A stretch of 64,000 bases of DNA from Phocoena phocoena (Eukaryota > Chordata > Mammalia > Artiodactyla > Phocoenidae). Location: positions 46,602,522-46,666,521 of the forward strand of contig NC_089232.1 in the NCBI RefSeq assembly GCF_963924675.1, read 5' to 3'. Position 1 is the stretch's first letter, and every line of letters begins with the position of its first letter. The notes under the pieces are model-generated. The model made no database searches. It worked only from the letters and a program-made list of their open reading frames with translations, and was not told the DNA's origin. Positions 12,469 to 23,839 of this stretch are shown one piece after another. The position numbers and the translations under genes were made by a program.

Positions 12469-13361
12469 GTAGGTAATGCTTAATTCCAAAATAACCCATT
12501 TGTTTTAGGCCTCTTAACTCATTTCCATTATTGTCATTGAGAAATATGTCTCTTGGTCACTCACACATGAGGGAGTCAGCTGCTAAGAGTTTAATACCAC
12601 TTTGGTTCATTACTTTTTTTAATTTGGTATTTGGTATTTTTTAGAGAATTATGGGAGGAAGGAAACTTGGATCTATTTGAGACTTAGCATAGAATGCAGT
12701 TAATGTTTAAATAAAGGATTGGGGTATTAATTTCTTATTTCGTTCTCAGCCCAATTTTATTTTTCTAAACTACAATAAAAAATTACCAATTTATGAGAAA
12801 AAACTCTAGCCTTTATCAACCACTGAAAATGTAAACTTTTCCCAAATTCAACCCAACCTGAGATAAGTTGCTTGCATCAGTTGGCAAGTATTATTTTTAC
12901 TTGAGGAAAATATCCATTTTTCAAACCAAAAACTATTTTTCAAAGGGATATTAGATTGGAAAAAGAGAGGAAGTGCAATTTTCAATCTGTGAAAATTACC
13001 TGTCATTGGTATGAAGAGAGATGATGTTTGAACAGAAAACATTTCAACATTTTCCCCAGGTGGGGAAAATTTTCTCCCATCCTATCCTTTAAACACTTAA
13101 TCCACATCAAGAATTTTAATCCACATCAAGAACTTTAATCAGCTAGGAAGTAATCTCTAGTCTAGCCTAGACTCATTTTAAGACATGCAGACTTTCTGTC
13201 ATCAGCTTTCTCTTGAAAGTTAATAATGTTGATAGCACGTGTCCTCAATTAAATAGGTAGTTGATGTTTGCTCCTGTCAAAGGAAGGAAACATTCTTTTA
13301 CATTGTTCATGGCTATGTGTTGTTTTGAACTTTCTTTGGGAATTTCAACTACCCATTTGAG
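12469..13361. other. Unassigned DNA with a 20-bp tandem duplication
   Basis: No gene or known repeat is recognised. At 13098-13117 and 13118-13137 a 20-bp unit is repeated head to tail with one difference, and a partial third copy follows. The unit contains TCCACATCAAGAA. Confidence 0.55.
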
Positions 13362-14095
13362 TGAGGAAAAGGGAACCCTCCTACACTCTTGGTGGGAATG
13401 TATATTGGTACAGAGCCACTATGGAGAACAGTACGGAGGTTCCTTAAAAATCTAAAAATAGAGCTACCATATAATCCTGCAATCCCACTTCTGGGCATAT
13501 ATTCAGAGGAAACCATCATTTGAAAAGATACATGCACCCCAATGTTCACTGAAGCACTGTTCACAATAACCAAGACATGGAAGCAACCTAAATGTCCATT
13601 GACAGATGAATGGATAAAGAAGATGTGGTACATATATACAATGGAATATTACTCAGCCATAAAAAAAGAATGAAATAATGCAATTTGTAGCAATAAGGAT
13701 GGACCTAGAGATTATCATACTAGTGAAGTAAGTCAAAGACAAGTATCATATGACATTGCTTATATGTGGAATTTTTTTAAATGATGCAAATGAACTTATA
13801 TACAAAACAGAAACAAACTCACAGATGTAGAAAACAAACTCATGGTTACCAAAGAGGAAAGGCGGAGGAGAGGGATAAATTAGGAGATTGGGATTAACAT
13901 ATATACACCACTATATATAAAATAGTCGACAAGGACCTACTGTATAGCACAGGGAGCTCTACTCAGTACTCTGTAATAACCTATATGGGAAAAGAATCTG
14001 AAAAAGAATAGCTATATGTATATCTATAACTGAATCACTTTGCCGTACACCTGAAACACACCATTGTAAAACAATTGTACTCCATTATAAAAAAA
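13362..14095 (+). mobile_element. 5'-truncated L1 (ORF2 end plus 3' UTR)
   Basis: Homology to the L1 at 5.6-11.2 kb starts abruptly in the cysteine-rich part of ORF2 ([10 protein letters not shown]). It includes CPLTDEW-like and [11 protein letters not shown] segments, then the same 3' UTR form, ending in a run of A at about 14088-14097. Frameshifts and stops are present. No convincing target-site duplication was found, so the 5' edge is approximate to about 10 bp. Confidence 0.9.
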
Positions 14096-14099
14096 AAAG

Positions 14100-15414
14100 T
14101 TTCCTTGAAAAATCCTAAATCCTAAGTATGCTAGAAATTTTGAGAATGAAAAAGTGAATGTCTTCTTATTAAATATACCTAGTTATAATAAAAAGTAAAT
14201 GGTGAAAAAAGATGTTAAGGATGAATGAATGCCCAGCTCATTCAGTTTTTAGAGTTTTCATTCAAATCAGACCAAGTTGGTGGCTAAGGTTTAGGAAACA
14301 AAATTTGACCAAAATCTAAGTGATTAAAGTGAAACACCTCTAATTCTCTCTCTATTGTGGCTTAAAGGAAAAAATGCCTGGAGCAAAAGCTATTCTTAGC
14401 TTCACTGTGGGCCAGAGTAGAGTCAATGACAGATTCCTGTTATGAATTTCTGAAGTGTCACAAGAACATCTTAGACCAATAAATCTGAGAAAAATAATAA
14501 TTTTTTTTTCTTCTACAGCATCTTTATGTGTCAGTTTGTTCCCATCTTGAAAGTAATGGAATGACATCAGTATCACATTTCTTCCGTTGCTTCACCTTTT
14601 GTCTCTGTGTCATTAATATCTATAAGAAACACTACCTTAAATACAGAAAGCTTCAGAGAAGATGCTCCTTGACTAAGCACATAATAGCAGACCTGGGTTT
14701 CTAGTTACCCAGCTAACCAATATAGTTTTGGGGGGAAGAAGGTTCAAGGGTTCTACTGGCATTTAATGGGTAAGGGCTAGAGAGTCTTATATTTCTGAAA
14801 TTCACCAGAGAGTCCCATACAAAGTATGGTAAAGCATTCTGTATGGCTTTTGAATTTCCAAACAGCCACATAAGTGAAAAACCTGTTTATAATTATCAGA
14901 GCCCAGAATCTAAGTCCATTTTACATAGACACAAGATAACTTTCACAAAGTTTTAATTACACACTGAATTTTCCAAGATTTCACCTACATTATAAGTCAA
15001 GGGGAAAATTATGCTGTTTTGTTCATAAGCAGATCAAGAGTTTCACTCTTGGAAAAACTTGCGTCCTTGACTACAATGCTGCTCACAGTACACAAGTTGC
15101 CTACACATCTGTGTCAACATTCATGTGAAGCTGTGGCATTCAGTGATTCTAAGGTTAATTATAGGTACAAGCAGCTGGCTACGTTAAGCTTCTAGTGTGG
15201 TAGTACCTGGGTGTTTAGACAAAGAAATTATGTGCTGGTTATTATTTTTAGCTTAAATTACTTTCCTTTTATTTTTCTTTTATTTCATTACAGTTAGGGA
15301 TTTATTTTTACTTTTTTGAAAGAGATATTATGAAAAGAATTTCAAGATAGTATAGGGAGGTTCAAAATATTTGTTATAAAAAATGAGGTTGAATCAAGGA
15401 ATGAAAACCACTGA
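14100..15414. other. Unassigned AT-rich DNA
   Basis: Nothing recognisable was found. The only frames are short (up to 74 codons), with no domain similarity visible by eye. Confidence 0.5.
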
Positions 15415-15620
15415 TGAAGAAGCTAAGAATTTGACTTTAATTCCATTTAAATCCACCTGGATTTAAATCCTTACTCTACAATGTCTTAAGTGATATGTCC
15501 TATGGAAATGTTCTTAACTTCAGTGACCCTCTCTGCCATCATCTCTAAAACACAGATAATACAGACCTCAAAAAGTTGTGACAAGACACTGAATGTTGAG
15601 TCCTGGCTTCAAACTGAGTA
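15415..15620 (+). repeat. MIR SINE, diverged
   Basis: The CCACCTGGATTTAAATCC middle, a TTCAGTGACCCTCTCTGCC block and an AAAACACAGATAATACAGAC block followed by GTTGTGACAAGA match MIR order in the + orientation, with heavy divergence. Confidence 0.55.
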
Positions 15621-16324
15621 TTTAAAAGAAGTGGTAACCCTGATTTTGTGTCCCTTGATGGGATTTAGCATTTGTCTATTCACTTCATGGTTCAGCTAAA
15701 GAAGTCAAAACAAGTCACCTACGTCTACAATTGCACAGCCACTCATTCAGGTCTCTATTACAATCTAAGAAATTCTGACTCATTTGGTCTAGATGGGAGT
15801 CTGGGCACAAGTATCTACTAAAAATTCTTCCCAGGTGATATAATGAGCAGTCAGGTTTGAGAGCCATCTCACCAAACCTACTCAACTGACTGGAAGAGCA
15901 GAAAACAGTCAACAATCTGCAGACATAGGATCACATGGTTGAAAGTACAGCATCTACAGAATGTAATGAAATAATAAATTCAAGAACATTCATATCTATT
16001 CCAATTGTATAGAGGATGATGATAAGTTATTCTCCATTCTAGCTTCTTCAAACATTTAGGTGAGGAAACAAATTAATTTTTGGAAAACTCCCTTAGTAAC
16101 TGATATACTATACTACATGAGATGGTGTCCACTGGCTTCCATTCTGGTGTACTGGGGTATTTATTAGCTGCAATTTGATTAAATTTCATTTCAATATAAT
16201 CTCTCGTAAAATCCCTCAAGCAATTCCCTCCTTTCATCTTTGCTAAATTCAAATTACCTTATATATTTTTAAATCTTTTTTCCTGTTCTTAAGCAAAGTG
16301 GCTTCCTAGAGCTTACGATTTAAG
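15621..16324. other. Unassigned DNA
   Basis: No gene or repeat is recognised; the sequence is ordinary AT-rich DNA up to the simple repeat at 16325. Confidence 0.5.
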
Positions 16325-16397
16325 CATACATACATACATATATACACACACACACAGACACAGACACACACCAATATATATGTATGAATATATACGC
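16325..16397. repeat. Mixed simple repeat (CATA)n/(CA)n/(TA)n
   Basis: Runs of CATA, then TATACACACACACA, CAGACACAGACACA and ATATATGTATG form a compound microsatellite about 70 bp long. It is interrupted and therefore probably only modestly variable. Confidence 0.8.
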
Positions 16398-16859
16398 TTC
16401 TGAAAATACTCTTAAGAGTTGATTTCTTAGCCAGCAAGGATTAAAGGTCAACATTTCATTCCCAAATCCTTTCCTCTCAACGTAATTTAAATAACAAATG
16501 TAAAAACCTTCTTCAGTTTGTGGCCAGATTGTTGCAGGAGGCCGTTTCTCCCAGTCATCAGTTAAATAATAAACTCTGTCTGATACTCAGGAAGCAAACA
16601 ATGAGAAGCTAAATTTGTGTCTCCTAACAGATGTTTTCAGCCGGGAAAGCACTGATGCGCTTCATGCAATCTTTTTCCAAGCAAATCACAGATTTTTTTT
16701 TCAAGCTCTGATCCATATTCACAGGCTCAGGAGCTGAAATGTGAAGGAAAATAATGCCAGGAAGAAAGCCCATCCTGTGGGTAATGCTTCATGGCACTGA
16801 CTATAGCCAGCAAGGAAAGCTGAATATCAGCCATCAGTTTACCACTGAGTTGTTTTGAT
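16398..16859. other. Unassigned DNA
   Basis: No gene or repeat is recognised. The GC content of 16500-16850 is slightly higher than that of its surroundings, with a few long non-repeat blocks that could be conserved. Only an alignment would tell. Confidence 0.4.
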
Positions 16860-17085
16860 TTTTTTTTTAACATCTTTATTGGAGTATAATTGCTTTACAA
16901 TGTTATGTTAGTTTCTGCTGTATAACAAAGTGAATCAGCTATATGTATACAAAAATCCCCATATCCCCTCCCTCTTGTGCCTCCCTCTCACCCTCCCTAT
17001 CCCACCCCCTAGGTGGCCACAAAGCACCCTATCCCACCCCCTAGGTGGCCACAAAGCACCGAGCTGATCTCCTTGTGCTATCCAA
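16860..17085 (-). mobile_element. L1 3' UTR fragment, inverted, with internal duplication
   Basis: A T run followed by AACATCTTTATTGGAGTAT, GCTTTACAATG and CTCCCTCTTGTGCCTCCCTC is the reverse complement of the second L1 3' UTR form, ending in AATAAAGATGT. The + strand copy of that form lies at 41.9-42.3 kb. A perfect 32-bp head-to-tail duplication lies at 16996-17027 and 17028-17059, containing CACCCCCTAGGTGGCCAC. Confidence 0.88.
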
Positions 17086-18124
17086 GTGGATTCATTGGGG
17101 GTACGTGGAAGACAGAGTATATACTATAGAGGATGCCAACACATCCTATAGAGATGGTTTAAGACAGCATGGTCAACATTAAGCTTTTAAAGAATTCAGA
17201 GCAGAGTTAGTAGCAAGTACTTTAAAAATCTGAAAAGTGGGGAAAAAAATTAATTCTATGTGTCTGTTCTATTGTATTAATAGTGTCCAAATTTTTTTTT
17301 AAAGGGGAGGGAGAGTTTGCTGTGTTATCTGGTAACATCTAAGAGGTCCATAAAGTGGCGCAGATCTCTGAAGTGTAATTCTAGCAAAGCAATCAATTCT
17401 TCCATGGTCTGTATTTTTCCATGGAGTTCAACTAAACTCTTCTATCAATAAAATAGCATGCAAGAAACACCATTCCACCTCTCAAGCACTAAACTAGAAC
17501 AAATATTTATGTGGTAATATGGCCTGCAAATTTTCAGCTGTTAAAATAAACCATGGAAAAATACCTACAATGAATTGGTTGCAAGAATCTCTGGGGATTT
17601 AAAAGTATCTTCTACAAATTACTTCATCAACCTCCAGAAAAATCCGTAAAGACGTCTATGCCCATTTTATACAGAAGATGTAAAGTTAGAGGCAAGAGTT
17701 TGACTGGCACAGGTACAGAAAAAGTTGATGTGATTTTGTTAGTTTTGAGTCATGAATCTTCACAGTACTTGAGTATCAGGCTTGAGATACTTGGGTCTGT
17801 CTACATTGGTCATACTTTCTGGTCAAATATGATACTCCTACATTCATTACAAGCAACTCATGGAGACTCTAAAGAGACCTCTAATAAAGTCTCCTGAGAG
17901 GTGAGTTAGTGCTACCTGTCTTAGTATTGTTGTCTTTTCCTCTCTTCTTTCTAAATCATTTAGTCTTGTGCCCTATGGAACTATTTTTTGGCACTGATTT
18001 TAGGTATCCTCGTAGAATGTGGTGGAATATGAAACAAAGAGTAACCAGTTTTCATACCAATCTATGCAAAATACCAATGTGTTCATTATACTTTGTTCCC
18101 CTTGTGTAGTTACAGAGGAAAGGT
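17086..18124. other. Unassigned DNA
   Basis: No gene is recognised. An ORF of 79 codons at 17658-17897 has no recognisable motif. No repeat family is identified. Confidence 0.5.
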
Positions 18125-18290
18125 CAAGAGAGCAATATGGCAAAGTGGTAGGGAGGCAGACTTTGAAAGCACACCTGGGTACGAGATCCATTTTCAGTAT
18201 TTATTAGCTCATGGTCCTGGGAAAGTACCACAGAAAGGTTTATGTGCTATCTCATCCAGATGTTTTCTAACCTTCCAACTGAGATACAAG
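18125..18290 (+). repeat. MIR SINE, diverged
   Basis: An AGAGCAATATGGCAAAGTGG start and a TTGAAAGCACACCTGGGTAC middle followed by TTAGCTCATGGTCCTGGGAA follow MIR order in the + orientation. Confidence 0.5.
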
Positions 18291-18784
18291 ATGAACCTCA
18301 TGTTTCAGCTTTCATTTACAAAGTGTTTACACCAGTCATTTACAAAACAGGTAGGGAAAGCCTGTTTGTTGAATAGTGAAAGCAAAGAAGAAAGTGAAAA
18401 CATGTATCTAACAGTTATGTCTCCTTGGCTTATTTCTTCCTAAAGCTTATCAGAAGACTGGGAGTGTGCTGGGAGACTAATCTTTATTAGTATACCTTCT
18501 TAACTTTATCCAGTGAGAAAACATTGGAAAATTTTTCTATCAGAATATTTTTCCTGTTAGGTCTAGATAGCTAGATAAAAACTTAGCTGTACTTTATTAC
18601 ATATTATTAATCAAAATATATACCTAAGGAAAAATGTATCAGCTTTTTAAAATTTTTCCAAGGGAAATAATCAAAACAGTATTCTGTGGCAAATTCTCCT
18701 TGCCATAGGCTGACATTGGCTTTCCTTTTTCCTCATGGACTTTGTCCGCAAGTAGAAGGATAATCACGAATGCACCTTTAAGAA

Positions 18785-18935
18785 ATTCACTTGAGAGCAC
18801 ATAATCTCTCAAAACTTCAGTTTCTTCACCTGTGACACAGAGGGACTACTGAATTCATAGGCTATTTGGGAAAATTAAGTGAGTCAATGAATGCTAAGTA
18901 CAAATATGGATAGATAGTAAAAAATAAATGCTAGC
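18785..18935 (+). repeat. MIR SINE 3' half
   Basis: CTTCAGTTTCTTCACCTGTG, then a GACTACTG block, AAAATTAAGTGAGTCAATGA and ATGCTAAGTACAAA form the typical MIR end in + orientation. The 5' half is not recognisable. Confidence 0.6.
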
Positions 18936-18959
18936 TTTCTAACCAGTATCACCTTCATC

Positions 18960-19215
18960 ACGAGTATAACTCTGCCAGATACCTTCATTTTGCACCTCCA
19001 GATCTATTTCCACCCTGCCCTATCCTGCCCTTTGCCCTCAGAGGCTGACCTTGCCTCTGGCTTCAGGTTTGAGTCCACCAACAAGGAGCTCTAAAAGGAG
19101 GTCAGAGGAAAGATCATCCTATATCCTCCTCACACCCTTGAAAATAAACCCTTTTGGAGTAATTTTGAGTGTGCTACCTTTTCCTAATGGGACCCTAACT
19201 TATGATAAATTCAGC
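18960..19215 (+). repeat. Ancient interspersed repeat, family unresolved
   Basis: The terminal wording (AAATAAACCCTTTTGGAGTA, then GAGTGTGCTACCTTTTCCTA and GGGACCCTAACTTATGATA) resembles the 3' end of a common mammalian repeat. I cannot name the family with confidence. The 74-codon frame at 19051-19275 falls inside it and is not a gene. Confidence 0.4.
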
Positions 19216-19739
19216 TTTCTATTTGTTATCTTCAGCGCAACATTTAACATTATAAAGGAAACACTGTTTAGATAATTAGCTAAATGTACAAGTTTTCATC
19301 CACATATATCATTTGTAAGAGGAGCCAAACTAAGTAAAATTTGCTTCTATTCAGATTCAATTATCACATGTCTAAATTATGATTTCAGCCAAGCAAGAAA
19401 TAAAGGTATTTTAGCTGACGCTCAGGAAAGGTACAGTTTTCCTGTGTTGAAAATGAGATTTAATATAGGCCTTTAATCTGATAAGCATTCTGCCTTAATG
19501 GCTTCTTTTCCAATGCCTAATATGGCCATTTCCATTGTTCATTTTAGGTGCTTAAAGACAATGACAATTCATTCTCTGTGTCTTATTCAAAACATTCATG
19601 CTATAAGCCATCTAAAAGTCTGATTTTTTATTCTTTTAAAAATATTCTCATTTGTTGTGACATCTTTCTAATAACATTTACCTATTGATACCATTATCTG
19701 TATCTTGTCTCACATGAAAAGATCAGTCCTGGACAAAAA
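19216..19739. other. Unassigned AT-rich DNA
   Basis: No feature is recognised in this stretch. Confidence 0.5.
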
Positions 19740-19930
19740 AGCAAGAGACTTAACTTTTAGTTGTGACTCTTCTAGTTTGTTGACCATTGTTATATAGATG
19801 TGCTCCTTGCCATGCTATTCCTCAATGTGCCCATCCGTTAAAGAGGGCTGTTTTATGACATACCCATCTCCTCGGACTGTTTCAGTTAACATGAGATAAC
19901 GTAGGTGAAAATACTTTAAATGTTACAAAC
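19740..19930 (+). repeat. MIR SINE
   Basis: AACTTTTAGTTGTGACTCTT, a TTGACCATTGTTATATAGAT block, CTATTCCTCAATGTGCCCAT and a GTTAACATGAGATAACGTAG block near the end correspond to a diverged MIR in the + orientation. Confidence 0.5.
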
Positions 19931-20519
19931 ATCAGGATTTATCAAATGAACATATTCAACTTTATTTGTGTGCGAAAAACAACTGTACTGCTTTTTATTT
20001 AAAGGTGCATGATGGAAATAATTTCGTGTACCTGAATTAACAGAAAGAAAAAGTGATTCAAACATATGTAACCTGACAGAATTTTTGGGGGACCAGTTTA
20101 GTCCATCTCTAAAAGGAGCTTTGCTAGGAGTTATCCATTACAGTTAAAGCTCTAGAGTGAATTATCTTCATTCCTAGTTTTGGTTTCTCATTGCTTCCAA
20201 GAAAAAACGAAAGAAGGTATAGACAGGTCAGCCTGAAAGACCAAATTCTTAAAAAGTAGTAGTTTAATGTAAAAAAAAAAAAAAAAAGCTAAGAATATTT
20301 TTCTCTACAATTGCTCCACCTGAATCTACAACAGAGGGAATAGTATACCCAATAAACAGAAAATACCCAGAGAAAAATATGCCCAGTTTTGACTTTGGTT
20401 GGAAGAGTCTAGATTCATATAGAAAATGAATATATACATTATATTTACAAGTTCACAAATACAAGCATGAACTTCACATATATTTGAGTTCAATATTGAC
20501 CTCTCTAAGCCTCAATTTC
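19931..20519. other. Unassigned DNA with an A run
   Basis: Nothing gene-like was found. A run of 17 A lies near 20271-20287 but lacks a recognisable retrocopy upstream. Confidence 0.5.
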
Positions 20520-21235
20520 CAGATTTCCTCATTCTTTCAAAATAAGTGCATTCATTTCAAACTTACTTTGTGCCAAGAACTGCCCTAAGAGCTAGAAATT
20601 CTTTGTTAAATCTTCATCAGATCAAGTCCTTGGACATGTGGAGATTGCATTTTAGTGGTGGACAACAGAAAATAGACTAATACATGGAAAAGGTAAATTT
20701 AGATATTGCTTAGGACTGTGAACAAAACAAATGGAGGTGATGTAATCAACAGTCTCTGGCTAGAGGGACTAGTTAAGATTGGGTGGCCATCAAGAAAGTC
20801 TAAGGAAGTGATATTTGACTCGAGATGTGCCTGAAAAGACAGAGCCAATCAAAGGAAGAATTGGAGGCAGAAGATTCCAGGCAGAGGATATGACCCCCCT
20901 CCCCCTCCAAAAAGAGCATGAAAACCTGAAGGCAGGAGTAAACTTGGCACAGTTGGGGAAAGAAGACTAATACGAATAAGGGGGAAGAGGATAGTACCGG
21001 AGATAAGCAAGGTAGGCAGGGGAAAGCCCACGGAAGGCCTTGTGAACCAAGGTAAGGGGTTTGCATATTATTTTAACTGCAAAGGTAAGCCATTAAAATG
21101 TTTTAGGAGATAAATGGCATCCATTCATTCATTTGTTAATTATATAGTACCACTGGTATGCCAGGCATTGATCTAAGCTGAGGACTGTGCAGCTACCGAC
21201 AAAAGTTCCGGTGTCTGACCTATGGAACGTCCCTC
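20520..21235 (-). repeat. L2-like ancient LINE, inverted
   Basis: A TTTGTGCCAAGAACTGCCCT block followed by GGAGATTGCATTTTAGTGG and a GACAACAGAAAATAGACTAA block reads as an inverted L2 3' end. Downstream, TTCCAGGCAGAGGATATGA, AAAACCTGAAGGCAGGAGTA, GGAAGGCCTTGTGAACCAAG and AAGCCATTAAAATGTTTTAG belong to a very common ancient mammalian repeat read in the same direction. A further L2-like head lies at 21120-21190. Family assignment of the middle part is tentative. Confidence 0.5.
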
Positions 21236-21829
21236 CAGCCGCCTTGGAGAAGATCATTTACATAGGAACAAGGTCAAATTGTCGGGAGCCTAGAGTGGTA
21301 ATTCAGGCAAGATAGTTGGTTGTGGTTTGACTCAGGTAGGGATTGGAACAATAGTTTGCCTAAATCATACGGGGCTTTTAGTCATTATATCAGCTAACGC
21401 TAAGTTGCCATATCATAAGTGCTCAAAAATTATAAATATTAGTGTTACAGAGCAGCAGAGAGGATCATTCCAAACTCCACTGACTGGAGGAGTGAGAAAC
21501 TATCAACCTTTGTTGGGTCAGGAAGAGAGGAACAGAAGCTGCAAATAACTGGCTACTTTTTAACAGTAACTGGCATGGCTAAGAAATGGGTAAGAATTGA
21601 CAACAAGGAATATTTACACATGATCAGTGATCTCTGAGCACCATTTGTCATTCTCTGGATGAGGGAATATGATAGGATGGAGGAATGGAAAAAGATATAA
21701 ATATTGGAGTGATGTGACTCATAATGGCATTCCAAAAGTGTATTATTTATTGTGGATACTTAAAAAAATTACACAATCAATTCCAAGTTGTTTAGAAAAA
21801 TGAAATAGCGGTTAGGAATTTTTTTGCTT
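21236..21829. other. Unassigned DNA
   Basis: Short frames only (up to 73 codons); no gene or repeat recognised. Confidence 0.5.
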
Positions 21830-21844
21830 TATATCTCTTTGACA

Positions 21845-21930
21845 GAGATATATATCTATGGATCATACACATATATACATACATAAATATATACACACAC
21901 ACACGTATGTGTGTTGTGTGTGTGTTTATT
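21845..21930. repeat. Compound (TA)n/(CA)n/(TG)n simple repeat with hairpin
   Basis: TATATATC and CATATATACATACA runs lead into ACACACACACACGTATGTGTGTTGTGTGTGTGTT at about 21888-21927, where a CA tract is directly followed by a TG tract. The two arms can pair to form a hairpin about 15 bp long. Confidence 0.8.
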
Positions 21931-23610
21931 TTACTGAACCATTTCAATTAAGTTGCAGAGCCCACCCATCTATCCCCAAAATGCTTCAACTTGGGTATCC
22001 TAAGAATAAAGGCCATGCTCCCACATAACAACAATAACACCATTACCAAAACATCACTAGTATCACTAACATATAGCCCATATTAAAATTTCTCCTATTA
22101 CTCCAGAAGTTATTTTATAACATTTAAAAAAAATACAAGATCCAGTTATATTTCCACATGGCATTTGGTGGTTAAATTTCTTTTAGCTTATGCTGATGAT
22201 TATGTTTGAATAAATTATTACATTGAAGGTTACAAAATGCTGATTTAAAAAATATTTGTTTCTATGCTTGTTTTTGAAAATGACTTATTTTAAGCTATAG
22301 CAACATAGTAAAATATATTTTCAATGTCAAGAAAAAATGAATACGACTGATTTTTTCCATCAAGCAAGGAAGATCTGTGCCGAGCATCTGTTAGTTTTTT
22401 TTTTCCCCTTTTCCATTTCAGGTAGTAGAGCCTAAGTTTTCTTTTATGGAAGCCACACAATGCTGTTCACGTAGTTTGGGGAGGAGTGGCATTCCCTCCC
22501 CTCAACCTAAGAATAGAAACATAGCCCATGCCTGAGGAATGAGAGAAGTCTACTCCCTCAACCACAGAATAGGGATGGACAAGCCAGCATCAGTTCTGGG
22601 ACCTTGCTGGAACTATTAGAGAGGAGATGTTTTCTTTCTCTGGCATTGTTATATGTAGGATAACTAAGGCAGGAAATTCATAATTACTTCATGTAAATGA
22701 TTGGCCTAAAAAAGCAGCAAAGGAAAGCAATTACAAGGTAAGAGGACACAGAAAAATTGACTGTTGAGGTACTCATCAAGCCCTTGGACCCAACCACTGC
22801 TGGAAGTGATCTACCTCCAGACCTTCCTCCAAGTTAACCCATAAATTAATTCCCTTTACAGTAAAAGCCACATTGAGTTGAGTTTTTATTTTTTGCAACT
22901 GAATCATCCTGGCTAATAATATACTTCTTAATCTTTATAAAGTTTAGACTAGAACAGGCCTCTGATGCAAGCTCCTCAGTCCATAGATCAAGAATCTAAG
23001 GTCCAAAGAAGTTTTGAAAATTGGGAGATGGTCCATCTAGTTATTTGCAGAACTACAGCTAAAAACCAGGTTTCTACACTTGTAGTCCTTTCTTCTACTT
23101 CTTGCAATTTAGCTCCAAGGTTTATTCTGTGTCAACCATAAAAGCTATACACTGATTAACTAGATTTTATTAAGCTTTGTGTGAGCAAATCAAAGAAACC
23201 AGGTAACAAAAGTTTTCTTCTGAAAATAGATCCAGTGTTTTATTTGAGCATAATACTTTCTATAATTATTAGTCTTTAATATCTTAGTAAAAACCAAGTT
23301 CAAAATCCTCCAACCAAGGAAAGTATAGACTACTACAATGCCATTCATGCAACTGGTATATGTACTGCCAAAGTGAGCACCATTCATGCAATTGGATTTT
23401 TTTTAGAGATGAAATCACCTTATAATAGGTGACTATTCTACTACTATTTCCAGTGCTTGCTGTCTGCAAATATATTCTGTTCTACAGGGAACTGTAATTT
23501 CATGACACTTCATTTTATTAGCTATTAACTACATAGCTGATCCAGATATTTGCTGTTTTAAGGAGAAGAAAAAATAGAGTACATTTAGAAGTTTCATGTA
23601 ATACCGTTTA
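21931..23610. other. Mostly unassigned DNA
   Basis: No gene is recognised. Positions 22760-22930 (CCAACCACTGCTGGAAGTGA, then TTAATTCCCTTTACAGTAAA and TGAGTTGAGTTTTTATTTTT) resemble the 3' end of an old interspersed repeat that I cannot name. The rest shows nothing identifiable. Confidence 0.4.
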
Positions 23611-23625
23611 AAAAAAAATCTGTGG

Positions 23626-23824
23626 GGCTTCCTTGGGGGAGCAGTGGTTGAGACTCCGCCTGCCGGTGCAGGGGACACTGGTTCGTGCCCCGGTCCGGGA
23701 GGATCCCACATAACGCGGAGCGGCTGGGCCTGTGAGCCGTGGCCGCTGGGTCTGGCGTCCGGAACTTGTGCTCCGCAACGGGAGAGGCCACAGCACTGAA
23801 AGGCCATGTACCGCAAAAAAAAAA
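23626..23824 (+). mobile_element. CHR-type tRNA-derived SINE
   Basis: A GGCTTCCTTGGGGGAGCAGT head, a GGTTCGTGCCCCGGTCCGGG block with B-box, the GGAGCGGCTGGGCC body and an A tail are present. A duplication containing AAAAAAAATCTGTGG flanks it at 23611-23625 and 23825-23839. Many CpGs remain intact, which suggests a younger copy than the one at 9667. Confidence 0.95.
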
Positions 23825-23839
23825 AAAAAAAATCTGTGG

